Shown here: one piece after another, positions 14,183-15,198 of the stretch
Numbering within the stretch: position 1 is the stretch's first letter
Layout: every line of letters starts with the position of its first letter
NCBI GenBank assembly: GCA_031411235.1
Contig: JANOAR010000183.1
Location: 1 to 15,198 of the forward strand
Direction: 5' to 3'
DNA length: 15,198 bases
DNA from: JANOAR01 sp031411235
GTDB taxonomy: Bacteria; Verrucomicrobiota; Verrucomicrobiia; Verrucomicrobiales; Verrucomicrobiaceae
Translations under genes and position numbers: made by a program
Notes under the pieces: model-generated
Databases searched by the model: none
What the model saw: the letters and a program-made list of their open reading frames with translations, nothing else
What the model was told of the DNA's origin: nothing

Positions 14183-14986
14183 ATGCTCCCGATCCCACCC
14201 GACACCCTCCCGCCCTTCGAGCGCCTACGCGCCGTCGTCCATTGCCTGCGTGCTCCCGGCGGTTGCCCATGGGATCAGGAGCAGACCCACAGCAGCCTCA
14301 TCCCGCACGTCATCGAGGAAGCCTATGAAGTTGCCGAAGCCATCCGCAGTGGCGACGCCGCGCAGATGGAGGACGAGCTGGGCGACCTGCTCTTGCAGCC
14401 TGTACTGCACGCCGAGATCGCCAGCGAAACGGGCACCTTCGACATCGACAGCGTCGCCCGTTGCATCACCGAGAAACTCATCCGCCGCCACCCGCATGTC
14501 TTTGGCGACAGCAACGTCGCCGACTCCGACGCCGTGCTCGTGCAATGGGATGCCATCAAAGCCACTGAGAAGGGCAAGGCCATGCCCGCAGGCTACCTGC
14601 AAAATTTAGCCCCCGGCCTGCCCGCGCTCATGCGTGCCCAGAAGCTGCAAAAGAAAGCCGCCAAAGTCGGCTTCGACTGGCCCGACATCGCCCCCGTTAT
14701 CGGCAAGATCCGCGAAGAAACCAACGAGCTGGAAGCCGCCCTCGCCACTGGTGACAAAGGCGAGCTAGAGCACGAGTTAGGCGATATGCTCTTCAGCATC
14801 GTCAACCTCGCCCGCAAGCTCGGCATCGACTCCGAGAGCGCCCTCGCTGGAACCAACGAGCGCTTCACCCGCCGCTTCCACAGCGTCGAACAACAGCTCA
14901 CCGCCAACGGCCAGCCCTTGGGCACCGCCACATTGGTCGAGATGGATGCCGCGTGGGATAAAGCAAAGCAGGTAGAGCGGCATTAG
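14183..14986 (+). CDS. mazG: Nucleoside triphosphate pyrophosphohydrolase MazG
   Basis: MazG hydrolyses (d)NTPs to the monophosphate and pyrophosphate, cleaning the nucleotide pool. The protein has 267 residues, the normal length, with the two-domain layout. Domain 1 opens with LRAPGGCPWDQEQTHSSL (22-39) and has E45-E-A-Y-E49 with E65-L-G-D68. Domain 2 has E178-E-T-N-E182 and E198-L-G-D201. Both therefore carry the EExxE...ExxD magnesium-binding set. RRHPHVFGD (101-109) and MRAQKLQKKAAKVGFDW (150-166) are typical linker and second-domain motifs. The start ATG has AGGA (14171-14174) eight bases upstream. The gene follows the photolyase by 61 bases containing a long inverted repeat, so it may be read through from the repair run or transcribed separately. 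Confidence 0.95.
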   Translation: MLPIPPDTLPPFERLRAVVHCLRAPGGCPWDQEQTHSSLIPHVIEEAYEVAEAIRSGDAAQMEDELGDLLLQPVLHAEIASETGTFDIDSVARCITEKLIRRHPHVFGDSNVADSDAVLVQWDAIKATEKGKAMPAGYLQNLAPGLPALMRAQKLQKKAAKVGFDWPDIAPVIGKIREETNELEAALATGDKGELEHELGDMLFSIVNLARKLGIDSESALAGTNERFTRRFHSVEQQLTANGQPLGTATLVEMDAAWDKAKQVERH

Positions 14987-15069
14987 CCGCCAACTCCTCA
15001 ACATGGAAAAACACAGTCCCCTGCCGCGCCAGCAAGCTGGCTTCCGATAGCGGTCGCAAGCCCTGAGCA

Positions 15070-15198
15070 TTACCCACAAATATTTTGAGGTTTGAACCTC
15101 CTCCATGCTTCGGTGATGGCTTCGAGTTTGTGTAGGCCTTGCCAGAGGACTTGAGCACCGGGGTGGCCGTCGCCTTTGCGTCCTAGATGGCCGCCTAG
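15070..15198 (-). CDS. IS4-type transposase, C-terminal fragment (cut by window edge)
   Basis: Read on the minus strand from the right edge, 42 residues run to a TAA at 15072-15070. They start LGGHLGRKGDGHPGAQVLW and continue QGLHKLEAITEAWRRF. The pattern LGG-x-LGRKGDG-x-PG-x-x-x-LW-x-G-L-x-x-L is the characteristic end of IS4-family DDE transposases. Most of the gene lies outside the window, so its integrity is unknown. The IS end should lie just below 15070, in the 83 bases between it and mazG; I could not fix the terminal repeat. It converges on mazG. Confidence 0.75.
   Translation of the reverse strand, partial: LGGHLGRKGDGHPGAQVLWQGLHKLEAITEAWRRFKPQNICG

Noticed and set aside
1..15198. 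CRISPR arrays, tRNA or rRNA genes, and toxin-antitoxin or phage-defence cassettes
   Set aside because: I searched by eye and found no regularly spaced repeats, no cloverleaf-like sequence and no defence-type gene set. The SNF2 protein has no partner genes of the known SNF2-containing defence systems.

Overview
The window is about 60% GC and reads almost entirely left to right. The gene families and their style suggest a member of the Verrucomicrobia (Prosthecobacter/Verrucomicrobiaceae-like) or a nearby PVC-group bacterium. The pointers are a transmembrane Ser/Thr-kinase-like protein with a TPR tail, a Gfo/Idh/MocA oxidoreductase paired with a phytanoyl-CoA-dioxygenase-like protein, sparse Shine-Dalgarno sequences and frequent GTG starts. 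This placement is inference; there is no rRNA or other marker gene in the window.

Layout. (1) 1-84, minus strand: N-terminus of an IS3-type transposase OrfA, cut by the window edge. (2) 85-391: non-coding, with a perfect TGTGA-N6-TCACA palindrome of the type bound by CRP-family regulators. (3) 392-1669: nuoH, the membrane subunit of respiratory complex I, with no other nuo gene next to it. A weak terminator-like hairpin follows. (4) 1900-4473: a membrane protein with an N-terminal kinase fold, one transmembrane helix and a TPR-like C-terminus. The catalytic Asp of the HRD motif is Asn and the helix-C Glu appears to be Gln, so it is probably a pseudokinase. (5) 4684-6401: a two-gene unit, oxidoreductase plus Fe(II)/2-oxoglutarate dioxygenase-like protein, 11 bp apart. 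(6) 6533-14986: a run of five genes for DNA and nucleotide maintenance: SWIM/SNF2 helicase, radical SAM DNA modification/repair protein (TIGR03916-like), its usual partner (TIGR03915/DUF4130-like), an Fe-S bacterial photolyase/cryptochrome (PhrB/CryB type) and MazG NTP pyrophosphohydrolase. (7) 15070-15198, minus strand: C-terminus of an IS4-type transposase, cut by the window edge.

Working together. The radical SAM gene, its partner and the photolyase are tightly packed and probably co-transcribed. The photolyase repairs UV lesions, MazG removes aberrant NTPs, and the radical SAM/DUF4130 pair is a predicted DNA repair or modification module of unknown chemistry. The upstream helicase may belong to the same theme.

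Most notable anomaly. The radical SAM gene is split by a single extra C at 10429-10431. The conserved N-terminus lies in one frame and the rest of the protein in another. This is a sequencing error, a recent mutation or a +1 frameshift site.
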